A stretch of DNA of 11,611 nucleotides from Phoronis pallida (GCA_028565715.1 JAOXYC010203352.1:1-11611), one strand, 5' to 3'; positions 1 through 8,159 are shown, numbered from the stretch's first letter. Notes: generated from the letters alone by a model not told the origin. A program made the numbers and translations.

Positions 1-1936
1 TAGACTGATCGATTTTTGAAAGGCATTCTGGTGCAGTTGGCCTGACAGACATTGTTCAGGAACGGTAATTTGATTTTAAAAGACATGATGTGTATGTTTT
101 CTTTGATTAGTATAAATGTGAAGGTCAAGGACTGCTGAGGCATTGGCAAATTTATTCTGTTTGAGATATTTTTCTTAAAACATTGATTTTGAAATCTAGA
201 GTCTATAACAGTAAGCACTGCATTGGTGCTTCCCAACATTTTGGTAATGATTTGGTAATAACCATCAATCACAAATTGTACCCAATTGTTAACCTAGATT
301 CATTACCAAATGTTTTGTTTTTATGATTATAGATATTTTGTTACAATGCTAGATTTAACCAAATCATAACAAACCTGAGGTCAGTAGATTTGGTAGTTAC
401 CATGGCAACATAATTGCTACATCAAAGGGATTAATAAACTGAATTTTTAACAATCATCTAGTTATTATATCTTAAATTTTACTAAAAATGCAAATTAAAA
501 AAGGGTAACATTCATTACTAGCAAGTGTTGTGTGAAAAAATTCCAAATTAAAAATGAAATTTGATGCTGAAAATGTTTTGCTTGTATTGGCTGTTGGATT
601 AAAAAGAGAAAAATAAATGATATATCATTCATGGACTATCAATGATTTATAAATGATAGTTATATTGTTACTATGGTAGCATGAGAATGCTAACTACTAG
701 AGGGGATTGTAATTATATGGTAACTGAGACTAAATGAAGCTCATAATCATTTCAGGGATCCATTAGACAGTATAGCTTCAGCATTTGTGATTTACTGTAT
801 TCAGCTATGAGCATTGTAGGTTTTAAGGAGTCAATGTGTGCCAAATTGTGAGTTTTTGAGTGTCTTTCATTGGTGAATGGATTCCATTTGTCTTCAACTG
901 TTGCAGAAAATAATTCAAGATTTAGCGTCTTTTGCATGAACTTAGGGTGTGCATAGGGTTTACATTTTTTTGCGAAATAATTGAAATTTTTGTGTGAATG
1001 TGGCTCCTCTTGTCCTTTTTTGTTTTTAATTATTTACTGGCCTATGAATATCGCTGTCGGCTGCCAGTTTAAACTTTATTAAGGTTTGAAAGGACATTCT
1101 TTGCAATACACCAATGGAAATAGATTCAAGGAATGAATTAATTGTAATCGGTATGTGAAAATATTTTTCATTAAAATAAGTCTCCAGTATTAATTAAAGA
1201 GTTAAACACTTTTTTTTCCAGTGTAACAGTAGGGTGTTTTAACAATGCAGTTGCTACTTATCAAGTTTAAAATTATAAGATCTGGGAGAAAGTGACATCT
1301 CAGTTAGGTTGTCATTATTGAGAATAAATCAGCCATGGTTTGCTGTAGTTATCTTCGTTGCCAATAAAAACATGATATTCCTGTAGGATATTAAATTAAA
1401 CCAGTTATTTTTTCTAGACATTCGTCAGACATTACATGGTTCCGCTGGGAGTTGTAACTAGATGTTATGTCTCAGCAAGGCTTAAATATTATTACTTGGC
1501 TTAGGAAAAATAGCATGAATGACATTGATATGTTTCAAATGATATCTTTGACATTGCCATTTTAAGAGTGCACCATTGGACGTTTGCCTGTAATTGAGTT
1601 AAGCCTTCTATAGAATCTTGCATGACCCTTTTGCCTCATGAGCCAATCAATTACCTGATTACTATGTACAGCTTGTTTATCATTCACACAAAACAATTTC
1701 CCCACAAACACAAATACCTATGTGAGGACCCGAAGTTTCCTAAGGTACGGATCACACAACTAAAATTATAGGGTAAAATGTTGCAAAAAGATTAGGAGAA
1801 ACTCAGACAATATGGTGGTTTAATGTGCAGATTGATGTATTTTTGCAAGCGTGGATGATGTTGGCATTTGTGTGGACGATTTTCAAATTTTGATCAATGG
1901 TTAGAAATTATAACGTTTAAATTTGAATAATTTCAG
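1..1936. other. Intron or intergenic sequence without a supported gene
   Basis: AT-rich sequence with stops in all frames every few tens of bases. It holds an imperfect 16-bp inverted repeat (236-251 with 298-312), a perfect X-box palindrome at 396-409 and a weaker look-alike at 667-680. An open stretch at 756-847 lies between an acceptor-like TTTCAG and GTGAGT, but it does not join in frame with the next candidate exon. The stretch ends at the acceptor of the 1937 exon, so at least its right part is probably intron. No start codon, promoter or CpG island is recognisable. Confidence 0.5.
396..409. promoter_or_regulatory. Perfect palindromic RFX-type X-box
   Basis: The 14-mer GTTACCATGGCAAC fits the symmetric RFX consensus GTTNCC-AT-GGNAAC at every fixed position. 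RFX winged-helix factors bind this site as dimers and often control ciliary genes in animals. A second, degenerate copy (GTTACTATGGTAGC) lies at 667-680. The match is seen directly. That the site is bound or regulates the downstream gene is inference, because no transcription start is visible nearby. Confidence 0.4.
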
Positions 1937-2046
1937 GTGCTTGCTGACACGGTATGTGAGCAGGATGTGAGTCATGGGATGTGGACAGAGTTCCGAAACC
2001 TCATCACCTCAGCTGAGTGCCAAAACAACAGAAGAAAAAAACAATG
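1937..2046 (+). CDS. Candidate internal exon, protein not recognised
   Basis: The stretch starts after TTTCAG (1931-1936) and ends before GTAATT (2047). Only one frame is open, starting with the first base: it reads VLADTVCEQDVSHGMW, continues with TEFRNLITS and ends in a basic cluster NNRRKKQ. The exon leaves two bases over (phase 2), while the next supported exon at 4427 needs one base, so the two cannot be spliced directly. Either a small exon of length 3n+2 lies between 2047 and 4426, or this exon belongs to another transcript. Two other good donors lie inside it, GTATGT at 1952 and GTGAGT at 1967, both in phase 0, and they do not solve the phase conflict. If the intron is retained, translation stops one tryptophan codon later at 2047-2049. 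The coding look (mixed composition, basic end) is suggestive, but I recognise no family. Confidence 0.4.
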
Positions 2047-3342
2047 GTAATTATTGTTCTTATAGTGGGGGAGGGAATTGTCCGTAGTGCACATGGTCAG
2101 AGACTAGTAGCAGATACCGTAAATATAGAGACTGTCCACTCTACAATGTTGCCGTGTAAAAAAGCGTGTGCGCGAGTTTTGCTTACAGCAGACGGGGCGC
2201 TACTAGCGGTACCTATTGGATGCTGAGGAACCTCTAAGCCGCAAGCAGAAAACACATGGGGATCGGACAACTTTGAGCTGCGATAACTTCCGAAATAATT
2301 GACGAAATATTGCTTGAATGGCAATTATTTGCTAAGTGAAGTACAAAGATAAGTAAAATCGACACATACAATTGAACAGACAAAAATTAAAAATCAATTG
2401 TTAAGAGTTTCGCACCCGGTTGTATGCTCACCAGGGAGTTGAATCTGTATAGTCAAAATCTAGCTTGAACAGATCCAGAGCCTGGATAATGATGTTGAGA
2501 ATTGTAAAGTGCTTTTGAGAATTGTAAAGTGCTTTGAATAAGAAAACCTACGCACAAGCACCCAGGCCATTTTTATTTGAAATCATCTTCAAATGATGAG
2601 TCACAGGTATGAACAGATTTCTCAAGGCCAGTTTTAATGAGATATCAAAGCAGTGTGAAACTAGAATTGTGAGCTCCATCTGTAAATTCAGTGCATTGGT
2701 TGAAGCCACTGGATTTTATAGAGACCCAATAATGGATATTTTGCTTTTCAACTGGGGCATCCTTGACCATTATCCCACACCTTTTTCACAAACCATGTAA
2801 TGTGCACTAATTAGTATTTTACAGTACTAACTAATCTAGATAGCTACTGACTAATAACCTTAATAAATCAATTAGGTCATTAATCCTCTCAGGGGAATCG
2901 TGCAGTAGCAAGCATATGAGTTTCTGTGCTTGCTTTCATTTTTGTTGACTCGTGGAGTCATACTAATACTAGATTTTTTTCGTATATTTGCCAACACAAA
3001 AATGAGAGTTATAATTATTTACCGTTTCTTACTTGATGGAATTGCATAAAAATGCTAAAATGAGATTTTGTCTGAAAGAAAGTGAAACTAATAAATTCCT
3101 TTATTTCCAACTTCCATCAGATATATTTACTTTTTAAATTTTCGTGATCACAATTATGTATCATAAATTCAACTACTGTCTGCTGATTTCTGATCAACGG
3201 TTACAAAAACTAAGCGTACTGTCTAAAAGAAAAATTGAGTGTTCAAGACCAGACACTTATTTGCATGTAAGTTCTGTAGCGAATGTGCTTAGAGTGGATG
3301 GTTGAATATATATGTCTGTTCTGCAATTGACAATACAAATGC
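2047..3342. other. Intron-like or intergenic sequence, no supported gene
   Basis: Stops interrupt all frames. An open frame of 63 codons at 2609-2800 follows CACAG at 2602-2606 but has no pyrimidine tract before it and no convincing donor, so I do not call it. The stretch contains a GC- and CpG-richer patch around 2060-2235 and a perfect tandem duplication at 2495-2534. The remainder is AT-rich with no visible structure. Confidence 0.45.
2495..2534. repeat. Perfect 2 x 20-bp tandem duplication
   Basis: The unit TTGAGAATTGTAAAGTGCTT occurs twice head to tail (2495-2514 and 2515-2534) without a mismatch. The second copy is followed by TGAATAAG. The flanks are not repeated. The identity of the copies suggests a recent slippage or duplication event. 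Confidence 0.85.
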
Positions 3343-3586
3343 TTATTTTTTAAAAAAAAGTAAATCTTTCTTGCCTGTATATTAGCCAGATGCTATCCCA
3401 GTTTCTGCAGCATGTGGGGATGAGAGTTGGGCAACTCCCCCTGGACAGGACGCTCAGTACCCATTCCTTGCTGTGTCGACTCAGGTGCAATGCCAGTAAA
3501 GTGTCTTGCTCAAAGACACAACGGACTGACTGGGGTGGGATACAACACTCTACCAACTTTGCTAATCCACCTGGCATTATTTTTTA
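3343..3586 (-). mobile_element. tRNA-derived SINE with 10-bp target-site duplication
   Basis: The element body is 3353-3576, read on the minus strand. Near its 5' end lies TAGCAAAGTTGG (3553-3564 as reverse complement), a perfect match to the polymerase III A box TRGCNNAGYNGG, followed by GTAGAG as in a tRNA D-arm. The B-box part is degenerate and too close to the A box, as if about 25 bases of the anticodon region were deleted. The body contains the segment CGTTGTGTCTTTGAGCAAGA, of a type shared by many fish and marine-invertebrate repeats. The 3' end is a run of T that could act as a polymerase III terminator. The element is bracketed by TTATTTTTTA at 3343-3352 and 3577-3586, a perfect target-site duplication. 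Minus and plus open frames across it are fortuitous. The SINE superfamily cannot be named from sequence alone. Confidence 0.75.
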
Positions 3587-4426
3587 TAAGCAGTGGCCTT
3601 TTAATTTTAAGTTTAATGGTTTTGAATGACCCTTAGAATTCCAATTCTCATGATTTTTAGTATTTTTCACTGTATTTGGTTCTGTGATTCTGAATAAAAC
3701 TCTGTTTAACTGTCTTAAGTGCAAATTACTCTGTGGAAATAAGCTATAAAGCTCACAAGGAAACTAGATCAAACTACTTCCTTCTTAAGTATAACGGTTC
3801 AGGAAATTACCTTTCTTTCAATTGCTGTATGTTTAGATGCCATAAATAAAAGAAAACTAAGAATATAATGCTTTCAAGTTGATTGTAAACTAAAAACAAG
3901 ATTTCCTTACTTGCTACATGGGAAGATTCTTTGTGCAGTTGTATTGGTATTAATAGATGTTATCAATTGATCTTACAAAAACTTACATAAACTTAGAACT
4001 CTGAATCAATTTGAGTTCAAAATGTCACACTTTTACTCACAATAAGGATTTGAACTATAGATAATTTTGTTTTTCTATTTTTCTGAGGTGTAACATTTTT
4101 TTTTAAATTACAATTTTTTTTATCTTAAGTTCTGTTTCAAAATGCGTTGAGGTATCCATTGCACACTAGGATTTAAACTTTTAAGCGATTCATGTTTTAT
4201 TTTCTTAACAAGTGTTGTTCTCCATGTGCATTCCCTATGCATTCCTTTGATTTTACGAGTACCTGCAGACTTTCTCACAGCATTCAAACCATGGAAGGTT
4301 CGGTGAATGGCACACACAACCTGAAAAATCAGAATCTAATTCAAATTTACTGAATCATGTTATTAAATTGAAGACTAAGTTGATATGTGCGTGCATAATT
4401 AAATTTCTACATTTTTTTTATTTCAG
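3587..4426. other. Intron leading to the 4427 exon
   Basis: AT-rich sequence without a plus-strand coding stretch, ending in the T-rich tract and TTTCAG (4421-4426) that form the acceptor of the next exon. A possible minus-strand exon at 4120-4320 is listed separately. Between 3587 and 4119 I see only simple A/T-rich sequence. Confidence 0.5.
4120..4320 (-). CDS. Possible minus-strand terminal exon, unrecognised basic protein
   Basis: On the minus strand, CTGATTTTTCAG (4321-4332) resembles a strong splice acceptor. From the next base a frame of 66 codons is open to a TAA at 4120-4122. The peptide starts VVCAIHRTFHGLNAVRKSAG and ends QRILKQNLR, and it is rich in Lys and Arg. No clear AATAAA follows on the minus strand, and no partner exon was found, because the upstream minus-strand sequence is mostly repeats. 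Open frames of this length also arise by chance in this window, so the call rests on the acceptor alone. It could be a nested gene, a decayed gene fragment, or nothing. Confidence 0.15.
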   Translation of the reverse strand, partial: VVCAIHRTFHGLNAVRKSAGTRKIKGMHRECTWRTTLVKKIKHESLKSLNPSVQWIPQRILKQNLR

Positions 4427-4530
4427 TGGGAAAGACTCCTGGTGTTGTCCAGGTTGAGACTGAGAAAGTTGCAGATCTCAATAATACAAGCTCACTAAAT
4501 GGCAGCAATAATTTGCTCAAAGTCACAACA
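4427..4530 (+). CDS. Exon A of unrecognised gene (C-terminal region)
   Basis: This is the first of four exons that join in one frame. The acceptor is a T-rich tract plus TTTCAG (4421-4426), and the donor is GTAAGT (4531-4536), a consensus match. The first two bases complete a codon from an upstream exon (phase 1 intron), and 34 codons follow: GKTPGVVQVETEKVADLNN, then TSSLNGSNNLLKVTT. The segment is rich in Asn, Ser and Thr with no hydrophobic stretch, so it is probably a disordered linker. It contains sequons (NNT, NGS) that would matter only if the segment lies outside the cytosol. The exon ends in phase 0. A large foldback element begins 16 bp after the donor dinucleotide-containing hexamer. 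The upstream partner exon is not identified. Confidence 0.65.
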
Positions 4531-4552
4531 GTAAGTATGACTACGTACCTCC

Positions 4553-4864
4553 TCAAGGGTATCAGACTTTCTCTCTCACAAGCATTAAGTCAGGGTCACG
4601 AACCATTCGGAAAACATTTTCCTCGCTCACAAACCGCCAAAGCTTTCACACTAACACAAAATCCACCTCACAATTGTGCCCATTGTTAGACAAAAATATT
4701 AGCAAAAACAACACATTTTTCATGGCAGTAAACTTGATAATCATGAAAATGAATTTCACATTAGTGCGAGAGCTTTGGTGTTTCGTGAGTGAGAAAAATG
4801 TTTTGCGAATGGTTCGTGAGTCAGACTCAATCAGGTTGTGAGTGAGAAAGTCTGGTACCCTTGA
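4553..4864. mobile_element. Foldback (MITE-like) element with about 100-bp inverted arms
   Basis: The left arm (4553-4654) and right arm (4761-4864) are inverted copies, about 80-85 % alike by eye. Both outer ends read TCAAGGGTAYCAGACTTTCT when read inwards, and both inner ends finish in CACTAA. Roughly 105 bp separate the arms, and this spacer has weaker symmetry of its own. No convincing target-site duplication is visible next to the outer ends. The element encodes nothing; open frames of 87 and 103 codons that cross it are shadows. It lies inside the intron immediately after exon A, so the pre-mRNA can fold into a long hairpin next to the donor. Confidence 0.75.
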
Positions 4865-4950
4865 TAGTGCCCAACTCTGCCTTTTTGCAGGATTCGACTG
4901 AACCAATATACCTTGACTGTCAGTGTTTTTTTTAAGTGACACTGGCATAT

Positions 4951-5200
4951 GAATCAAGAATCAAGAATCAAGAACTTTATTTTGCCAAAATAAAAATAAT
5001 TACAAATATTTGGCAAGGGCACTCTGAAGGCTTTCGCCTCTAATAGAGTGCCCTCTAATTAACATAATAATATACATACTATAAATATATAAAAGGCAAA
5101 ATTTAACAATCATTGATGAAAACTAAATATAATTGATAAAAATAATGGAAACTGACAATAATAAATTATTTAAGCCATACAGAGCTGATAAAAGTTGATT
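4951..5200 (-). mobile_element. 3' tail of a non-LTR retrotransposon (LINE)
   Basis: Read on the minus strand, the piece ends in AATAAAGTTC followed by three perfect copies of the 7-mer TTGATTC (plus-strand GAATCAA, 4951-4971). Short tandem repeats after an AATAAA are typical of the 3' end of CR1/L2-like LINEs. Inside, AGGGCACTCT (5016-5025) pairs perfectly with AGAGTGCCCT (5045-5054), a stem-loop of the kind found in LINE 3' untranslated regions. No reverse-transcriptase reading frame remains, so this is a 5'-truncated copy. Its 5' limit (right-hand end) is a guess, since the AT-rich sequence grades into the intron. The exact clade is uncertain. Confidence 0.55.
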
Positions 5201-5612
5201 CTAATTTAAGTAGAAATAAACATGTTAGACAAACTATGCAAATTCTATGCTTTTGATCTGACACACATATTCACCGATATATCTTCAACTCAAAATCATA
5301 CAAAACATCCACAGAATTGCATCTGGAAAATGACAAATCTATATTTAGTTAATACTGCTTAGGGATGAAGTTATTAGCTGTGATTATAAACAATTAACTC
5401 CATTCATTTATTTCTAATAACGCTGTTTAGTTCACAATTGTATGTCGTTAATCCCTTCACGCATTGCATTGATTATACTTGGTGGCAGTTATTGTACTTT
5501 TACATGTCACGTACATAGGAATATTGACTCTGATACACCTTAAAGTGACTTTCTCGGCGTTAAGTTAACCTTAAAATATTTTTCATGAAAATCTTTATGC
5601 AGGTTGATATGT
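5201..5612. other. Intron sequence without visible features
   Basis: AT-rich sequence between the LINE tail and the next repeat block. I see no open frame, no strong splice pair and no obvious repeat here. It is part of the 2048-bp intron between exons A and B. Confidence 0.5.
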
Positions 5613-6160
5613 TTAAAGATACTGTCTCTGCTTGGTCCAAATCCAGCGTCAAAATGCTAATCAATTGGTTTCTGTCGATTTTCTTTAAAACCTCTAGTGA
5701 TTCTGACAAAACTTGGAACACATGCTCTAAATGATAATTGGCCAGGATGAAAATGTTTTGAATTTGTTTGTTGAAAATCAGCAACCGTAATTGGTTTCTG
5801 TCTGTTTTGCTCTCTGTTTTCTCTGAAATTGCCAAATTGGATCATTGAAAATTGCCGTTATTGGTTTAGTTCGATTTTCTCTGAAACCTCTCAAGCAATT
5901 TTGACGAAAGTTAGTACACATGCTTTGAGTGATGATCCGCCGGAATAGAAATGTTTCGGGATGATAGGTCAACCCTAGCTCCCTCTGTTGGCCAAATTTG
6001 ATCGTTAAAAATTGCTGTAATTGGTTTTTTGATTTTCTCTGAAACCGCTCAAGCGATGTTGACGAAACTTAGTACACATGCTCTGGCCGAAAAATTGGCC
6101 GGAATGAAAAAGGTTTTCGGACGACACATCAACCCAAAGTACTCCTGTTGGCAACATATT
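5613..6160. repeat. Degenerate tandem array headed by a TTAA-family repeat end
   Basis: The block begins with TTAA (5613-5616) followed by AGATACTGTCTCTGCTTGG, the same end motif as the element at 6657. It then passes into diverged tandem units. Each unit carries ATTGGTTT, a GATTTTCTCTGAAACC-like segment, a TTGACGAAACTTAGTACACA-like segment and ATTGGCCGGAATG-like sequence. Unit starts lie near 5664, 5860 and 6020, with a partial unit at 5790, so spacing is about 160-196 bp. Open frames across the block on both strands are by-products of the repeats. It could be a decayed minisatellite inside a transposon or a separate satellite fragment. Confidence 0.65.
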
Positions 6161-6578
6161 AACTTGTTACAGATGTTCATGGTGATGATTTGCCTATACA
6201 AAGAGACTGCTCCAACCTTTGTTCAGTTATTTCTGAAATCTGTTGATTTTCATTCCCATTAATGTACCTCCCGCGTGGACGCATCTTTTTAGCGTTGCTC
6301 TAGTTTTAATTTTTGAGAACATTTCTTATAGCATTGAAAAAATAATGCGATCAAACTTCAAAAGTTCGTCAACCTGTAAAGCTCAGATTTGAATATTTTT
6401 TAATAAAAAATGTTTGAATTCATGGTAAATACATGGAGACAGAAACTTTCCAACCTCTTGCTTCAAACACGCAGGTTCATCATGAAGCAGTTATCTTACA
6501 AATAGTTTTTTTCTGAACCAAAAAGTAAAATTGCATTTAATTCATTGCAAAGTGTATAATTATTTAATTATTTTTCAG

Positions 6579-6631
6579 AAGAATGGCAATGAATCTGCAG
6601 CTCCAGTGGGGAAGTCAGCGGTCACTCACAT
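6579..6631 (+). CDS. Exon B of unrecognised gene
   Basis: The acceptor is TTTTTCAG (6573-6578 and preceding T run), and the donor is GTATGT (6632-6637). The exon starts in phase 0, exactly as exon A leaves it. It encodes KNGNESAAPVGKSAVTH and leaves two bases (AT) that become ATG with the first base of the next exon. The segment is short, polar and again probably disordered. The sequence TTAA-AGATACTGTC starts only 26 bp after the exon end, so a repeat has inserted into the beginning of the following intron. Confidence 0.6.
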
Positions 6632-6656
6632 GTATGTATTACATTAGCTTGAGATG

Positions 6657-7541
6657 TTAAAGATACTGTCTCCTCGTTGGTCCCGATCTGGTGTCAAAAT
6701 TCAAATCAACTAGAAATTTTGTGTACGAGTCCTTCGATGAACATAACTAAGTAAACTTACATCATAGTAAAAAAGTAAAAAATCTGTAAAGGGGGTTTTG
6801 GGAGCTTTTTGTATCCAAATCAAACCTTTGCTTAAAGTTACTGTCTCTGCGTTGTTTGCGAAATGAATTTGCTAAAAAGCACTATCTCGTTCGACAGATT
6901 GGAGTGTTTTAGGAATTTGGCAATTTTACATGCAACAGTTTTCTTGTAACTTGAGAAATGTTATTAAATCAACCAGCATGCCTACGACACAGACTTGTCT
7001 GAATTGTGAATGAATGACATAACACCACGAGACAACTTTATCTCATTTGAATAAGATGACAGCGAAGCTCGATGTCTAGCGCGCGGGGGGCCTTTGAAGT
7101 CGCTGAGTATTGGCCACGCCCTGTCTTTGTTAACTGTCAGTCAGTGGCCAGTTGGTTTAGAGTTTGTCAAGTCTATCCTGGGAAGTGGGTGGTAACTTTC
7201 GAAAACCTTGTCGTAAGACAAGGTTTCTTTCGCATACAAAGATCTCAAATTTACCCCTTTACCGATTTTTTTGAAATTTTTGTTCAACAAAGGATTCATA
7301 TACATTACAAGCTTATTTGCAATTTGACGCCCAAATTTCAATCAACAAGGAGACCGTATCTTTAAGCCAGGGTTCGACTTTTTTCAGATAACAAGCTCTC
7401 AAATCACCCCTTACAGATTTTTATGAATTTTTTAACTCAGATGCAAGTTAGTCATGTTCATCAAAGGACTCATACACAACATTTCCAGTTGATTTGAATT
7501 CTGATGCCAAATTGGGACCAAAGAGGATACAGCGTTTTTAA
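6657..7541. mobile_element. TTAA-flanked element with nested inverted repeats
   Basis: The outer left end is TTAA (6657-6660) followed by AGATACTGTCTCCTCGTTGG. The outer right end, reverse-complemented, begins TTAA (7538-7541) and carries CTCTTTGGTCCCAATTTGG. The following roughly 160 bp are inverted copies of each other, with shared landmarks such as AATTCAAATCAACT, GAGTCCTT and ATCTGTAA. A second, inner pair starts with TTAA at 6832-6835 and ends with TTAA at 7362-7365 (GAGACCGTATCT-TTAA). A 10-bp perfect stem AAACCTTGTC/GACAAGGTTT lies at 7203-7226. No transposase frame is present. TTAA at each end recalls piggyBac-type elements, whose target is TTAA, so this is probably a non-autonomous relative or a nested pair. 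That assignment is inference. Confidence 0.6.
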
Positions 7542-7873
7542 AGAGGTTAATTTACCTGACAGTGTGTGTGTTAATATGATGTAGGTTATTGACCGAGATT
7601 TGAATTGGATGAAGTATTTTAAATACTTCACGAGTATAAATATAGGATGTGTATTGTGATATCATAGTCGCGCACTGTGTCACATATGCTCTGACCTTTG
7701 ACCTTAGAAAGAAAAGAAATTCAGCTCCAACACTGTGTGCTTGAAACTTGAATTCTTTTCACTTTAGTTGTATTCGTTGATTTTTCTAAGCTGCGCTTTT
7801 AACCCTTTTGGGTTTGTGGATTATCGTGATATCCTTGCATTTTTCTGTCAATTATTTTTAGTAGGTAAATGAC
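7542..7873. other. Intron sequence with a palindrome and a DR1 motif
   Basis: No open frame of note. A perfect palindrome TGAAGTATTT-T-AAATACTTCA lies at 7610-7630, and a DR1 nuclear-receptor motif at 7692-7704. The remainder is ordinary AT-rich intron sequence between the TTAA element and the next foldback. Confidence 0.5.
7692..7704 (-). promoter_or_regulatory. Perfect DR1 nuclear-receptor half-site pair
   Basis: TGACCTTTGACCT is, on the minus strand, AGGTCA-A-AGGTCA: two perfect half-sites with one base between them. This is the class of site bound by HNF4, RXR heterodimers and COUP-TF. It lies in an intron. Similar TGACCTTTGACC strings also occur in simple repeats of marine animals, so function is unproven. 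Confidence 0.25.
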
Positions 7874-8023
7874 TTGGAGACATGTTTTTTGATGAGCCAC
7901 AATGTTTCTGGCCTCCATCTAAAGTCCTTAGTCATGTGAGGGGTGACCTACTTTTGATCTTCTTGTCCCTAGAAATGGAGCTCAGAAAACGTTGTGGCTC
8001 GCCAAATAAACGTAAGTCTCCAA
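7874..8023. mobile_element. Small foldback element with about 50-bp inverted arms
   Basis: Arms 7874-7924 and 7967-8023 are imperfect inverted copies. They share the end TTGGAGAC, the block GAGCCACAA(T/C)GTTT and CTCCAT(C/T)T near the loop. The loop is about 42 bp. No coding capacity and no clear target-site duplication are seen. The element lies about 136 bp upstream of exon C in the same intron. A GTAAGT inside the right arm (8013-8018) is a decoy donor. Confidence 0.65.
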
Positions 8024-8159
8024 TATATTGAAGTTATTTTACCACTGATGTAAAACTGGAGACAATGAGAAACATTTTTCATCATGTTTATCAGTAGTTG
8101 ATTGTTTTTTCAACTGGTCATGTAGAAAACCCATTAATGCTAACTCTTAATTGTTCCAG

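Noticed and set aside
756-847. Open stretch between TTTCAG and GTGAGT on the plus strand (GSIRQYSFSI...ESMCAKL)
   Set aside because: Only one frame is open, it leaves two bases over and then runs into a stop when joined to the 1937 exon. The peptide resembles no family I can name with confidence. It may be a chance splice-like pair.
752-937. 61-codon minus-strand frame with an acceptor-like sequence inside
   Set aside because: No partner exon, no donor and no recognisable protein. Frames of this length are expected by chance here.
1418-1453. Short open piece after TTTTTCTAG (TFVRHYMVPLGV) with GTAACT as donor
   Set aside because: Too short to judge, weak donor, and no evidence that it connects to other exons.
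2609-2800. 63-codon plus-strand frame starting at an ATG
   Set aside because: No pyrimidine tract, weak donor GTGAGC, no similarity recognised. It is probably random.
3390-3636. Plus- and minus-strand frames of 69-79 codons
   Set aside because: They coincide with the SINE body and its flanks and have no protein-like features.
4646-4957. 103-codon minus-strand frame, the longest in the window
   Set aside because: It runs through the right arm and spacer of the foldback element, so it is a repeat by-product.
5560-6262. Several 62-91-codon frames on both strands
   Set aside because: They follow the tandem repeat units, and the same peptide motifs recur because the DNA is repeated.
7072-7365. 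97-codon plus-strand frame
   Set aside because: It lies in the TTAA-flanked element and crosses its inverted repeat. No transposase motif is seen.
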